A DNA stretch of 64,000 nucleotides from Devosia sp. YR412. Its GTDB lineage: Bacteria; Pseudomonadota; Alphaproteobacteria; Rhizobiales; Devosiaceae. Position 1 is the stretch's first letter; each line of letters starts with the position of its first letter. Made by a program: the position numbers and the translations under genes. The notes under the pieces were generated by a model. That model had not been told where the DNA came from. It saw only the letters and a list, made by a program, of their open reading frames with translations, and did not search any database. The stretch covers positions 310,001 to 374,000 of the forward strand of contig NZ_FOFL01000003.1 of assembly GCF_900110945.1 (NCBI RefSeq), written 5' to 3'. This document shows, piece by piece, positions 1 through 7,884 of this stretch.

Positions 1-327
1 CGAGCGGGCCGTATGCAGGCGCCCGGCGGCATCGCCGATCTTTTCGCGCAGACGGCTTTCGACATTCATGTGAATGTCTTCCAGCGCCCGCGAGAACGTG
101 AAGCTGCCACCCTCGATTTCGGCCAGCACCTCGGTTAGACCGGCGATGATGCTGTCGCGGTCTTCCGTCGTCAGAATGCCCGTTTCGGCGAGCATTGTGG
201 CATGGGCGATCGATCCGGCAATATCCTGGCGGAACAGACGCTGATCGAAGCCGATCGATGCGTTGATTTCTTCCATGATGGCGTCGGGGCCGGTGGCAAA
301 CCGTCCACCCCACATCTTGTTGCTCAT
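1..327 (-). CDS. argH: Argininosuccinate lyase, N-terminal part (cut by window start)
   Basis: This gene encodes the enzyme that splits argininosuccinate into arginine and fumarate, the last step of arginine synthesis. Only the first 109 codons are inside the window; the rest lies to the left. The translated start [10 protein letters not shown] followed by the stretch around [10 protein letters not shown] and the segment [15 protein letters not shown] are typical of the ArgH N-terminus in the fumarase/aspartase superfamily. The ATG is at 325-327. It is divergent from tlpA with only 22 bp between the start codons, so their promoters must overlap or lie inside the genes. The argH-tlpA adjacency is common in Hyphomicrobiales (from memory). 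Confidence 0.95.
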   Translation of the reverse strand, partial: MSNKMWGGRFATGPDAIMEEINASIGFDQRLFRQDIAGSIAHATMLAETGILTTEDRDSIIAGLTEVLAEIEGGSFTFSRALEDIHMNVESRLREKIGDAAGRLHTARS

Positions 328-349
328 CGAATACCCCGGAGACTAGTTC

Positions 350-1012
350 ATGACCGAAACGCACGCGCCCCGCCCCGGAGCAACGAGCCGGGTTCGGCTG
401 TGGATCATCCTGGGCTTGGCGGGATTGGCGCTAGCTATAGCGGCGTGGGTCATGCTCGGCAATGCCGCCGGGGCAAAGGAATGCCCGGTGCAGGACGAAG
501 CCGCCGCAGCGATCGATGCGGCGGCGACCGGCGAGCTGGCAGCGCTCAATGGCACGGGCGAAGGGCGCGGTTATGCCAGCATGGCGTTCAAGAATGCGGC
601 CGGCACGGAGATGAGCATCGCCGATTTCAAGGGCAAGGCGCTGCTGGTCAATTTCTGGGCCAGCTGGTGCGTGCCTTGCCGCGAAGAAATGCCGGCGCTC
701 GATGCCCTGGCCACCAAATACAATTCCGACACCTTCATGGTGCTGCCGATCAATCTCGATATCGGCGCGGGCGGCCTCGAAAAGGCGCAGGGGTTCCTCG
801 ACGACAACCAGTTCGCCAACCTGCCGCTCTATGCCGACAACACCTTTGCGGCCTTCGACCGCCTAAAGACGCAGGCGGTGGCGATCGGCCTGCCGGCAAC
901 GCTGGTGCTGGATGAGAATGGCTGCGAGCTGGCCGTGCTGCAGGGGCCGGCGGAATGGAATACCCCTGACGGTGAGCGGGTGATCGAGGCGCTGCTGGGG
1001 CTTGGCGCCTAG
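350..1012 (+). CDS. tlpA: TlpA-family membrane-anchored thiol:disulfide oxidoreductase
   Basis: A 220-residue periplasmic thioredoxin-like protein that would keep cysteines of exported proteins, for example cytochrome oxidase subunits or cytochromes c, reduced. One hydrophobic segment at about residues 17-38 serves as an uncleaved anchor. The thioredoxin fold follows, with the active site WCVPC (Cys107 and Cys110) in the context NFWASWCVPCREEMP, and a cis-proline region near GLPATLVLD. The start ATG follows a GGAG sequence. Its stop overlaps the stop of the convergent small gene on the other strand by four bases. Confidence 0.92.
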   Translation: MTETHAPRPGATSRVRLWIILGLAGLALAIAAWVMLGNAAGAKECPVQDEAAAAIDAAATGELAALNGTGEGRGYASMAFKNAAGTEMSIADFKGKALLVNFWASWCVPCREEMPALDALATKYNSDTFMVLPINLDIGAGGLEKAQGFLDDNQFANLPLYADNTFAAFDRLKTQAVAIGLPATLVLDENGCELAVLQGPAEWNTPDGERVIEALLGLGA

Positions 1013-1224
1013 ATCAGGCGGTCAACCACGGCGCCGGAACTGAGCGCTGGGACTTCACCCTCCGGGGTGACCCGTTCGGCTTCGGCCCGCCTTTCATCAA
1101 GGGCTTGCAGCAGCTCGCCACGCAGTTCTGCGACCTTGCCGAGCGAAGCGTCCTGCGGTGTTCCGGATTGATCGACGAGGCGGTTGATCATCACGTTGGG
1201 GCCGATACCGAGAGCATTGCTCAT
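1009..1224 (-). CDS. Small hypothetical protein next to YjfB-like gene
   Basis: A 71-residue polar protein beginning MSNALGIGPNVMINRL, with an alpha-helical, charged middle (around LLQALDERRAEAERV). I do not recognise a family. A GTG two codons upstream is also in frame, but the GGAGG ribosome site is only 3 bases from it and 9 bases from the ATG at 1222-1224, so the ATG is preferred. It lies 27 bp downstream of the YjfB-like gene on the same strand and probably shares its transcript. A role together with that protein is only an inference from position. Confidence 0.6.
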   Translation of the reverse strand: MSNALGIGPNVMINRLVDQSGTPQDASLGKVAELRGELLQALDERRAEAERVTPEGEVPALSSGAVVDRLI

Positions 1225-1251
1225 CGTCACATCCCTCCAGCCTGAATTACG

Positions 1252-1434
1252 TCAGGCGAGCTTGTCAATCTTGACGCCCTGGCCGGGCGGTGGTGCCGAC
1301 AGGGCCGTCTGCATCAGCGTTTCGAGCAGGTCGGTCTGCATGTCATGGCTCTTCTTGAACACGGCGACCTGCATGCTAGTCTGCAGCTTGCTCGAGTTCA
1401 TCGCGACAACCTGCATCGTCAGGTCGGAATTCAT
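1252..1434 (-). CDS. YjfB-like putative motility protein
   Basis: A 60-residue protein whose body (MNSDLTMQVVAMNSSKLQ, then a QVAVFKKSHDMQ-type stretch and the tail TALSAPPPGQG) resembles the YjfB/putative motility protein family, small helical proteins often found near flagellar or chemotaxis genes. The start chosen has AGGAGGT five bases upstream; the longer reading frame from 1461 lacks this. Function in the family is not well established, and there are no flagellar genes in this window. Assignment is from pattern resemblance only. Confidence 0.6.
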   Translation of the reverse strand: MNSDLTMQVVAMNSSKLQTSMQVAVFKKSHDMQTDLLETLMQTALSAPPPGQGVKIDKLA

Positions 1435-1507
1435 GCCGGACCTCCTGTGCTGATAGTCCAAGCGTCACGCTAGGCGCGACATGTGAACAAACCCTTCGCC
1501 AGCCATG

Positions 1508-1524
1508 ACATTTTGATGAAATGT
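1508..1524. promoter_or_regulatory. Perfect inverted repeat upstream of diguanylate cyclase
   Basis: The sequence ACATTT-TGATG-AAATGT is a perfect 6-bp inverted repeat with a 5-bp centre. It lies in the AT-richer stretch between the divergent YjfB-like gene and the diguanylate cyclase, 125 bp before the latter's start. It could be an operator; nothing identifies the regulator. Confidence 0.35.
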
Positions 1525-1648
1525 GACTGTTTAACCTGTTGTTAACGGCGCTGGCAGGCAGTGCCTGTATGGGTATCCAAGTTTATCGCTCGCTTACGTT
1601 TCTGCTGCCAGATGGAGCCATACCGGCGCCAAGGGCACTCGCATTTCC

Positions 1649-2806
1649 ATGTTTTTCCAAGACCTTTTCATCGCGCTGATTCACGGCATTAGCCTTCTGG
1701 CCTTGCTGGCGATCTGCTTTGGCCAGGTCGAGCGGCAATATTGGCCGCAGGGACTGCGCTCGGTGGTGCAGGGGCTGATCTTTGGCTGTGGGGGCATCAT
1801 CGCCATGATGGCCCCAGCCCGAATCGGCGACGGTATCATGGTGGATTCCCGCGCGCTGATCGTGGCTTTTGCAGCGGCCTTCGGTGGCTGGCCGGCCGCG
1901 CTGGTCGCCGTGGTGATCAGTGGCAGTTACCGGCTATGGCTTGGTGGGCTCGGCGCCATGCCGGGTGCCGCCGGCATAGCCGTTGCCGCGCTGCTCGGCC
2001 TCGGCTGGCGCTATTTCCTGCGGCCCAAGACCCGCATCAAGGCGCGCCATCTGGTGGTGCTGGGGCTCGTCGTCTCCTGCTATCTCTTTACCGGCATCGC
2101 CATGGGCTATTCGACCTTGGCGATCCTGATCGGCATGATTGCGCCCTATATGGTCGCGGCTTCGGTGTTTGCGTCCGTTCTGCTCGGCCTATTCGTCGAT
2201 CGCGAGCTCAACCAGATCGACCGCGAACAGGCTTGGAAGACAAGGGCGCTGACCGATCCCTTGACCACGCTGCCGAACCGGCGCGCCTTCGAGCGCGGCA
2301 TTGCCGGGCTGCGGCTCGACAACAAGGAATCAGCGCTGCTGATTCTCGATCTCGACCACTTCAAACTGGTCAACGATAGCCATGGCCATGCCGCGGGTGA
2401 CTATGTGCTGCAGCAGGTGTCGATGATCCTGCGCGCCAATATGCGCAATCGCGACCTGCTGTCCCGGCTGGGCGGCGAAGAACTGGCCGTGCTGCTGCCC
2501 GATACCGGCGCCATCAAGGCGCAGGAAATTGCCGAGCGGCTGCGCGCTTCGATTGAGGCGCTGGATATCCATTGGGAAGGCCAAACCATCAAGATCACCG
2601 CCAGCTTTGGCGTGGCGGTGGCGCCCGGCGTCATGCCGAGCAATGAGCTGTTCGTGCAGGCCGACGCGGCGCTTTATGCTGCCAAGCGCAGCGGCCGCAA
2701 TAGGGTGGTGATGTCGGGTGAGGTGCTGCTGCGTCCAGCCATGGGTATTGGTTCGGTGCAGGCGCCGGCCGTCATCGAAAAGCCGGCCCCCGGTCGCGCC
2801 GCCTGA
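1649..2806 (+). CDS. Membrane diguanylate cyclase (5TMR-LYT sensor plus GGDEF)
   Basis: A 385-residue inner-membrane protein predicted to make cyclic di-GMP from two GTP. The N-terminal 190 residues contain five to six hydrophobic segments with the pattern of the 5TM receptor domain of LytS-YhcK type (GDGIMVDSRALIVAFAA region). A GGDEF domain follows from about residue 205 (DPLTTLPNRRAFE). The active site reads GGEEL (from residue 275), a catalytically competent variant. An RNRD sequence sits exactly five residues before it and matches the RxxD product-inhibition site. So it is likely an active cyclase with feedback control. No EAL domain is present. The signal it senses is unknown. Confidence 0.93.
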   Translation: MFFQDLFIALIHGISLLALLAICFGQVERQYWPQGLRSVVQGLIFGCGGIIAMMAPARIGDGIMVDSRALIVAFAAAFGGWPAALVAVVISGSYRLWLGGLGAMPGAAGIAVAALLGLGWRYFLRPKTRIKARHLVVLGLVVSCYLFTGIAMGYSTLAILIGMIAPYMVAASVFASVLLGLFVDRELNQIDREQAWKTRALTDPLTTLPNRRAFERGIAGLRLDNKESALLILDLDHFKLVNDSHGHAAGDYVLQQVSMILRANMRNRDLLSRLGGEELAVLLPDTGAIKAQEIAERLRASIEALDIHWEGQTIKITASFGVAVAPGVMPSNELFVQADAALYAAKRSGRNRVVMSGEVLLRPAMGIGSVQAPAVIEKPAPGRAA

Positions 2807-2814
2807 GTCGGAGC

Positions 2815-3411
2815 TTAGCCGCCCTTTTTCACATCGCCATAGTTGCCCGGCACCCAGAGCACGTCTTTGGCGCCATTGTTATTGGCCACGCGCGACAGCA
2901 CGAACAACAGGTCCGACAGCCGGTTTAGGTAGCGGATGGCTTCCGCACTGGTGTCGCTTTCCAGCGAGGCCAGTTCGGCCGTGATGCGCTCGGCGCGGCG
3001 GGTCACCGTGCGCGCCAGATGCAGCGAGGCAGAAAGCGGTGTGCCGCCCGGCAGGATGAAGCTTTTCAGCGGCTCCAGATCGGCGTTGAAATGGTCGATC
3101 TGCTTTTCCAAAAATTCGGTCTGCACCGGGCGGATGCGCAGCGACGGGTATTCGGCATCGGGCGCATCGGCACCCGGCGTTGCGAGATCCGAACCGACAT
3201 CGAACAGGTCATTCTGGATGCGGCCGAGGATCATATCGATCTTGGGCATGGAGCCGGTGTGGACACGGGCCAGGCCGATCGTGGCATTGGCCTCGTCGAC
3301 CGTGCCATAGGCCTCGACCCGCAGGTCGAACTTGGCACGGCGCGGGCCGCGCACCAGGCCGGTGGTGCCGTCATCGCCGGTCTTGGTATAGATGCGGTTG
3401 AGCTTGACCAT
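2815..3411 (-). CDS. pduO: Cob(I)yrinic acid a,c-diamide adenosyltransferase, PduO type
   Basis: A 198-residue ATP:cob(I)alamin adenosyltransferase that makes adenosylcobalamin, the cofactor of methylmalonyl-CoA mutase and similar enzymes. The N-terminus carries the PduO/MMAB nucleotide-binding motif YTKTGDDGTTGL (about residues 8-19); near the C-terminus are the conserved RRAERIT and RYLNRLSDLLFVLSR segments that bind ATP and cobalamin. It is downstream of the HIG1-type gene on the same strand, separated by 54 bp that contain a palindromic repeat. No cobalamin riboswitch was recognised upstream. It ends 8 bp from the convergent diguanylate cyclase gene. Confidence 0.93.
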   Translation of the reverse strand: MVKLNRIYTKTGDDGTTGLVRGPRRAKFDLRVEAYGTVDEANATIGLARVHTGSMPKIDMILGRIQNDLFDVGSDLATPGADAPDAEYPSLRIRPVQTEFLEKQIDHFNADLEPLKSFILPGGTPLSASLHLARTVTRRAERITAELASLESDTSAEAIRYLNRLSDLLFVLSRVANNNGAKDVLWVPGNYGDVKKGG

Positions 3412-3417
3412 TATCTG

Positions 3418-3464
3418 GGCATGACCTTTTCAAAAAACCGGCGACCACTTTTTTGGGTCATGCC
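3418..3464. repeat. Rhizobial-type REP palindrome
   Basis: Arms GGCATGACC (3418-3426) and GGTCATGCC (3456-3464) enclose a centre rich in A and T runs around an ACCGGCGACC core. This layout matches the short palindromic repeats common between genes of Hyphomicrobiales. It lies between the HIG1-type gene and pduO and could form an mRNA hairpin there. Confidence 0.7.
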
Positions 3465-3465
3465 T

Positions 3466-3666
3466 TTAGCCGCGCCCGCCGCCGAAGAAGAACAGCGCGG
3501 CCATCAGCAGGATCAGCGCCACGGCCTGGCCGATGACGCGCAGCCGCATCAGGCGTTGGCTGGTATTGCCCGGCCCGCCCTTGAGCATGTTCCACAGGCC
3601 CATGCCGAGCACGATCACGACGAATAGCAGCACAAGGGCAATGGCGATATTGAGAGCGGTTTCCAT
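3466..3666 (-). CDS. HIG1-domain twin-transmembrane protein
   Basis: A 66-residue inner-membrane protein with two hydrophobic helices (about residues 5-27 and 44-62) joined by a basic loop containing QRLMRLRVIGQA. This layout matches the HIG1 (hypoxia-induced) family, whose bacterial members are thought to associate with respiratory complexes. The neighbour downstream is pduO, an arrangement I recall from related genomes. The LysR gene upstream on the same strand ends 6 bp before its start, so cotranscription is possible. Confidence 0.8.
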   Translation of the reverse strand: METALNIAIALVLLFVVIVLGMGLWNMLKGGPGNTSQRLMRLRVIGQAVALILLMAALFFFGGGRG

Positions 3667-3672
3667 GGGGTC

Positions 3673-4578
3673 CTACCGTTGGGAGTGCTGGCCACTGATA
3701 TAGGTCGCGAGCCCCTCCGCCAACGCGTCATAAATGGCACGGATCCGATGCGAGGTGAACAATTCCCTGTGTGTGGTGAGCCACACTTCCAGTGGAGGAA
3801 TGCGCAGGTCGATCGGCAGCGCCACCATGCCGGGCGTGTCACGCACGAGGCTCGCCTGGGCAAAGCCGATACCGAGTCCGGAACACATCAGCGACCACAG
3901 TAGCGGCTGGTCATCGGTGCGCAGGCGGAAATTGTCGCGCGACAGTTTCAGTCCGAGCTTTTGCGCATGGACAATAATGCCGTCGAAACGGTCGAAGCCG
4001 ACCATGTCGTGGGTGAAGAGGTCGTCCACCGTTGCCGGCGTGCCGCGACGCGCCAGATAGTCCTGATGCGCAGCCGGCACGATGGGGATCTCGCCCAGCC
4101 GCTTTGTGACCAGTTCGAGCTGGGTCGGGCGGAACATGCGGATGGCGATATCGGCCTCGCGCAGCAGCAGGTTTTCGCTCGAATCGGATGGCACCAGCTC
4201 CAGCGCAATGCCGGGGTGGCGGGAGCGGATCGGCAACAGGAGAGACGGCAGCACGTGGTTGGAAATCACCGCGCTGGCGGTGATGCGCACCGTGCCGCCC
4301 AGATCATCCTGCGCCCCTTCGGCCATGATGGCGGCCTCGGCCAGCGACGCCTGGGCGCGGGTGACCGGCTCATAGAGGCGCAGCGCGGTGCTATTGGGCT
4401 TGAGGCCTGTGAGGCTGCGCTCGAACAGTGGCAGGCCGAGATCGGCTTCCAGGGTTTCGATATGGCGCCCCACCGTCGGCTGGCTGATGCCCAGCTCGCG
4501 TGCCGCAGCCGACAGCGAGCCATTGCTGACCACGGCCACAAAACTGCGCCACAGCGCCCAGTCCGGTTCTCTATTCAT
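3673..4578 (-). CDS. LysR-family transcriptional regulator
   Basis: A 301-residue regulator with an N-terminal winged helix-turn-helix (GSLSAAARELGISQPTVGRH, about residues 19-38) and a C-terminal periplasmic-binding-like effector domain. The start MNREPDWALW (ATG at 4576-4578) is preferred over the longer frame to 4686, which would overlap the divergent gene. It is divergent from an NAD(P)-binding oxidoreductase and probably controls it. A palindrome covering its own start codon suggests autorepression. The ligand is unknown. Confidence 0.92.
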   Translation of the reverse strand: MNREPDWALWRSFVAVVSNGSLSAAARELGISQPTVGRHIETLEADLGLPLFERSLTGLKPNSTALRLYEPVTRAQASLAEAAIMAEGAQDDLGGTVRITASAVISNHVLPSLLLPIRSRHPGIALELVPSDSSENLLLREADIAIRMFRPTQLELVTKRLGEIPIVPAAHQDYLARRGTPATVDDLFTHDMVGFDRFDGIIVHAQKLGLKLSRDNFRLRTDDQPLLWSLMCSGLGIGFAQASLVRDTPGMVALPIDLRIPPLEVWLTTHRELFTSHRIRAIYDALAEGLATYISGQHSQR

Positions 4579-4587
4579 AATTGAATA
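4572..4587. promoter_or_regulatory. Candidate LysR autoregulatory operator
   Basis: TATTCA-TAAT-TGAATA is a perfect 6-bp inverted repeat overlapping the LysR ATG (4576-4578). Additional half sites ATTCA (4600-4604) and TGAAT (about 4624-4628) occur further into the 86-bp divergent spacer. The position would let the regulator block its own translation start region while activating the divergent gene. Confidence 0.5.
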
Positions 4588-4664
4588 TATGACCCTCGCA
4601 TTCAGCCGATATCCGCACGCTATTGAATGGATGATGCTCTGTCCACCGACAAGGAGACAAGGCG

Positions 4665-5612
4665 ATGAGCAAGGGTAATGTGACAATTCTGGGCATCAAC
4701 GGCCATATCGGCCACCACGCGGCGCAAGCATTCGTGGACGCTGGCTTCACGGTGAAGGGGTTTGGTCGCAGCAATCGCCTGCCGATCACTGGCGTCAGCT
4801 TCGTTCAAGGCGATGCCGGCAGTCTTAACGATTTGAAAGAGGCTGTGGCCGGCGCCGATATCGTCGTCAATGCGCTTAACCTGCCCTATGACAAATGGGA
4901 TAGGGGCCGAGCCGAAGCCCAGCTTGCCACGGTGATCGCCGCTATGGGCGATAGCGGCAAGACGCTGATGTTTCCGGGCAATATCTACAATTATGCCGCC
5001 AGCGACCGGCGCATCGCGCCCCCCACGCCCCAGCGCCCGCAGACCCCGCGCGGCGCCATTCGTGTGCGCCAGGAGGAAATGCTGGCCGCTGCGTCGAAGG
5101 CCGGAAAACTCCAGACCATCATCATCCGCGCCGGCGATTTCTATGCCGCCCATAATACCGGCGACTGGTTTGACCAGGCGATCATGATGGATGCCAAAAA
5201 GGGCAAGATCTACCGCATGGCCGACGCCGATATCGGACACGCCTGGGCCTATCTGCCCGACCTCGGCCGCGCCTTCGCCAAACTGGCCGAACAGCGCGAT
5301 GCCCTTGGGGCCTTCGAGAGTTTCCACTTTGCCGGACACTATGTGACGCATGGCGCGCTGATGGCGGCGATCACCAAGGCCTCGCCCGCCCCGCTCAAAG
5401 TCGCGGCCCTGCCGTGGCTGGTGCTCTATGCCATGGGGCTGACCAATGGCGTGATGCGCGAAGTGGTCAAGATGCGCTACCTCTGGAACAATCCGATGGA
5501 ATTGGTCGATCCGCGGCTCGATGCTATGCTGGGCCCAGATTTCGGCACGCCGTTCGACGTGGCGGTGGCCGAAGTGGTCAAGCCGTTCCTGACCCAAAGG
5601 GCGGCCGCCTAA
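4665..5612 (+). CDS. NAD(P)-binding oxidoreductase (NmrA/atypical SDR)
   Basis: A 315-residue Rossmann-fold protein. The N-terminus ILGINGHIGHHAAQAF gives the GxxGxxG dinucleotide-binding pattern (about residues 8-14), and the body resembles NmrA/NAD-dependent epimerase-type extended SDRs (FPGNIYNYA, IIIRAGDFY). The gene has an AAGGAGA ribosome site seven bases before the ATG. It is divergent from the LysR gene, which likely regulates it. The substrate cannot be deduced; similar proteins are quinone or sugar-nucleotide reductases or redox sensors. It overlaps the convergent gluQ by four bases at the 3' end. Confidence 0.85.
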   Translation: MSKGNVTILGINGHIGHHAAQAFVDAGFTVKGFGRSNRLPITGVSFVQGDAGSLNDLKEAVAGADIVVNALNLPYDKWDRGRAEAQLATVIAAMGDSGKTLMFPGNIYNYAASDRRIAPPTPQRPQTPRGAIRVRQEEMLAAASKAGKLQTIIIRAGDFYAAHNTGDWFDQAIMMDAKKGKIYRMADADIGHAWAYLPDLGRAFAKLAEQRDALGAFESFHFAGHYVTHGALMAAITKASPAPLKVAALPWLVLYAMGLTNGVMREVVKMRYLWNNPMELVDPRLDAMLGPDFGTPFDVAVAEVVKPFLTQRAAA

Positions 5613-6466
5613 AGCCCGACGGCGCGCCGGACATCCTCCGGCGTCCAGCCCTTGGCGCGCAGGTCGCCCAGGCTTTCCGAATGGCGCGACTTCGCCAGCT
5701 TCTTGCCGTTGTCGTCGAGAATGAGCTTGTGGAAATTGTAGATCGGCGAGGGCAGGCCGAGCAGCATCTGCAGTAGCACATGCATGTCGGTACCAGCCTC
5801 CATGTCGCGGCCGCGGGTGACATGGCTGACGCCCTGCGCCGCGTCATCTACCACGACGCTGAGGTGATAGCTGGTCGGCATTCCCTTGCGCTGCAGCACC
5901 ACATCGCCCCAGCGCTCGGGTCTTGCGTGGCGGATCTGCGGGCGGTCACTGATCGAGGGGCCGACCACGGAAAAGGTGAGCATACCGATGCGGGCCATGG
6001 CCCCCGACACGTCGATGCGAAACTGTACCGCGTCGCCGCGCTCAAGCCGCTCTATCTGTTCGCCGCGATCCATGTGCCGGCAGGTGCCGGCATAGAGCGG
6101 CGCGCCCTCTGGATCCAGCCCGATGGCATGTGCGGCGAGGTCCGCGCGGCTGCAGAAGCACGGATACAGCAGGCCCTGGTCGCGCAGCTGATTGCCGGCA
6201 TCGGCATAGATATCCATCCGCTCGGACTGCGCCATCACCGGTTCCGGCCAGTCCAGCCCCAGCCAATGCAGATCATCGAAGATCGCCGCGACAAATTCGG
6301 GTTTACTCCGTTCCGCATCGATGTCTTCGATGCGCAGCAGCGCCGTACCGCCAAGCAGGCTGGCGGCGTTCCAGGTATAGAGCGCCGAATAGGCATGGCC
6401 GAGATGCAGCCGCCCATTGGGGCTGGGGGCAAAGCGAAGGACGGGTTTTGCGAGTTTTTGCGACAC
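5609..6466 (-). CDS. gluQ: Glutamyl-Q tRNA(Asp) synthetase
   Basis: A 285-residue paralogue of glutamyl-tRNA synthetase without the anticodon-binding domain. It attaches glutamate to queuosine at the wobble position of tRNA-Asp. It has RFAPSPNGRLHLGHAYSA (HIGH-type motif, about residues 11-28), the zinc ligands CFC...C (PCFCSRADL and GTCRHM) and KLAKS in place of KMSKS near the C-terminus. The start is a GTG at 6466. The divergent glycosylase begins only 13 bp away, so promoter elements must lie within coding sequence. Confidence 0.93.
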   Translation of the reverse strand: MSQKLAKPVLRFAPSPNGRLHLGHAYSALYTWNAASLLGGTALLRIEDIDAERSKPEFVAAIFDDLHWLGLDWPEPVMAQSERMDIYADAGNQLRDQGLLYPCFCSRADLAAHAIGLDPEGAPLYAGTCRHMDRGEQIERLERGDAVQFRIDVSGAMARIGMLTFSVVGPSISDRPQIRHARPERWGDVVLQRKGMPTSYHLSVVVDDAAQGVSHVTRGRDMEAGTDMHVLLQMLLGLPSPIYNFHKLILDDNGKKLAKSRHSESLGDLRAKGWTPEDVRRAVGL

Positions 6467-6479
6467 GAGTGTTTTCTAC

Positions 6480-7139
6480 ATGACCCCGATCCCGCCGTCA
6501 CCGCGCATCGACAGCGCTGAAGCGATTGCCGCCCATATCGAGCTGCTGGTCAGTATCGATCCACGTCTCGCCGCCGTGCGCGATTTTGCCGGGCCAGTGG
6601 CGCCGCGCATCAACCCGCCCGGTTTTGCCGGCATGGCCAAGGTGATCACCGGCCAGCAACTCTCGGTCACCAGCGCCGCCGCGATCTGGGGGCGGTTCGA
6701 GCAATTGCCCGGTGCGCTTGATCCGCTGACCTATCTGGCGCTCAGCGAAGAGGCCGTGCGGGCCACCGGCTTTTCCGGCGGCAAGTTCCGTACCGTCCGC
6801 GTCATTGCGGAAGCCATGGTGGCGGGTGAACTGGACTTCTCCCATCTCGAAACCCTGCCGGCCGATGAGGCGGTGGCCTATCTCGTGGCCCACAAGGGCA
6901 TCGGGCCATGGACGGCTGAGGTCTATCTGATGTTCTGCGCCGGCCATCCCGATGTGTTTCCGGCCGGCGATCTCGCCCTGCTCAAGGCGGTGCAGCACGG
7001 CCTCGGACTTGACGCGCGGCCGAGCATCAAGGAGATGATCCGGATCGCTGCCTCCTGGGCGCCATATCGTTCGGCGGCCGCCCTGCTGTTCTGGCGCTAT
7101 TTCGCGGTGATGCGCGACCGAGAAGGAATCCTGTTGTGA
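6480..7139 (+). CDS. DNA-3-methyladenine glycosylase, AlkA type
   Basis: A 219-residue base-excision repair enzyme that removes alkylated purines from DNA. The helix-hairpin-helix region reads KGIGPWTAEVYLMFC and is followed by PAGDLAL, whose Asp is the catalytic residue of the HhH-GPD superfamily. The N-terminal extension of E. coli AlkA is missing, as in the shorter bacterial AlkA group. The chosen ATG is at 6480; the frame is open further upstream but would run into gluQ. Its stop overlaps the start GTG of the next gene (GTGA), so the two are translationally coupled. Confidence 0.9.
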   Translation: MTPIPPSPRIDSAEAIAAHIELLVSIDPRLAAVRDFAGPVAPRINPPGFAGMAKVITGQQLSVTSAAAIWGRFEQLPGALDPLTYLALSEEAVRATGFSGGKFRTVRVIAEAMVAGELDFSHLETLPADEAVAYLVAHKGIGPWTAEVYLMFCAGHPDVFPAGDLALLKAVQHGLGLDARPSIKEMIRIAASWAPYRSAAALLFWRYFAVMRDREGILL

Positions 7140-7795
7140 CCAAGCTCTCCGGCCCCATGCTGCCACCCGCCTCGGGCGGATTGCCCAAACAGGCCGTGGT
7201 GCTGCTGCATGGCTATGGCAGCGACGGGCACGACCTGATCGGTCTTGCGCCGCACTGGCAGGGCATTCTGCCGGATGCCGTGTTCATTTCGCCCAATGGC
7301 CCCGACCAATGCCGGCAGCTGGCCTCAGGCTTCCAGTGGTTCGACATCAGCTTCGATGCCGACCGCCTCGCCAGCCGGCAGGAGGGCGTCATCACGGCCC
7401 GGCCGGTGCTGGTCGAATTTCTCACCGACCTGTGGAGCCAGAGCGGCATTACCCCGGAAAACACCATCCTCGCAGGCTTCAGCCAGGGCGCGATGATGGC
7501 GCTGCATGTCGGGCTGTCGCTCGAAAAGCCGCTGATGGGCATCATCGCTTTTTCCGGCGCCTTCCTGCCGCCGGAGGGTTTCGGGACGACAGAATTGCCG
7601 AATACTCCGGTCTGCCTAGTGCATGGCGACATGGACGAGGTGGTCGATCCCGAGCACAGCGCCGATGCCGATGTGGCGCTGCGGCTGGCCGGCTATGACG
7701 TGAGCTATCATGTCAGCGAGGGCATCGCCCATGGCATCGCCCCGGACGGGCTGGAATTTGCCACCCAGTTCATCGCCCGGGTCGCCGCAAAATAA
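7136..7795 (+). CDS. Alpha/beta-hydrolase, phospholipase/carboxylesterase (YpfH type)
   Basis: A 219-residue serine hydrolase of the phospholipase/carboxylesterase family. The nucleophile elbow GFSQGAMM places Ser116; the acid lies in GDMDEVVDP and the histidine in IAHGIAPDG. The N-terminal HGYGSDGHDLIGLAP forms the oxyanion region. No signal peptide, so cytoplasmic. The GTG start overlaps the glycosylase stop, so both are on one transcript, although no functional link is evident. The natural substrate is unknown. Confidence 0.9.
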   Translation: MTKLSGPMLPPASGGLPKQAVVLLHGYGSDGHDLIGLAPHWQGILPDAVFISPNGPDQCRQLASGFQWFDISFDADRLASRQEGVITARPVLVEFLTDLWSQSGITPENTILAGFSQGAMMALHVGLSLEKPLMGIIAFSGAFLPPEGFGTTELPNTPVCLVHGDMDEVVDPEHSADADVALRLAGYDVSYHVSEGIAHGIAPDGLEFATQFIARVAAK

Positions 7796-7884
7796 GCCAT
7801 TAACGCCCGCTTCACAGGCCTGACATATTGGGCCTAGTATAAGAGGGCTATGGACTTACTCGATTCCCGATCCGGGAGACTCTA

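Noticed and set aside
3412..3672. Cobalamin riboswitch upstream of pduO
   Set aside because: No B12-box-like sequence or long structured leader is seen; the spacer holds only a short REP palindrome and the HIG1 gene.
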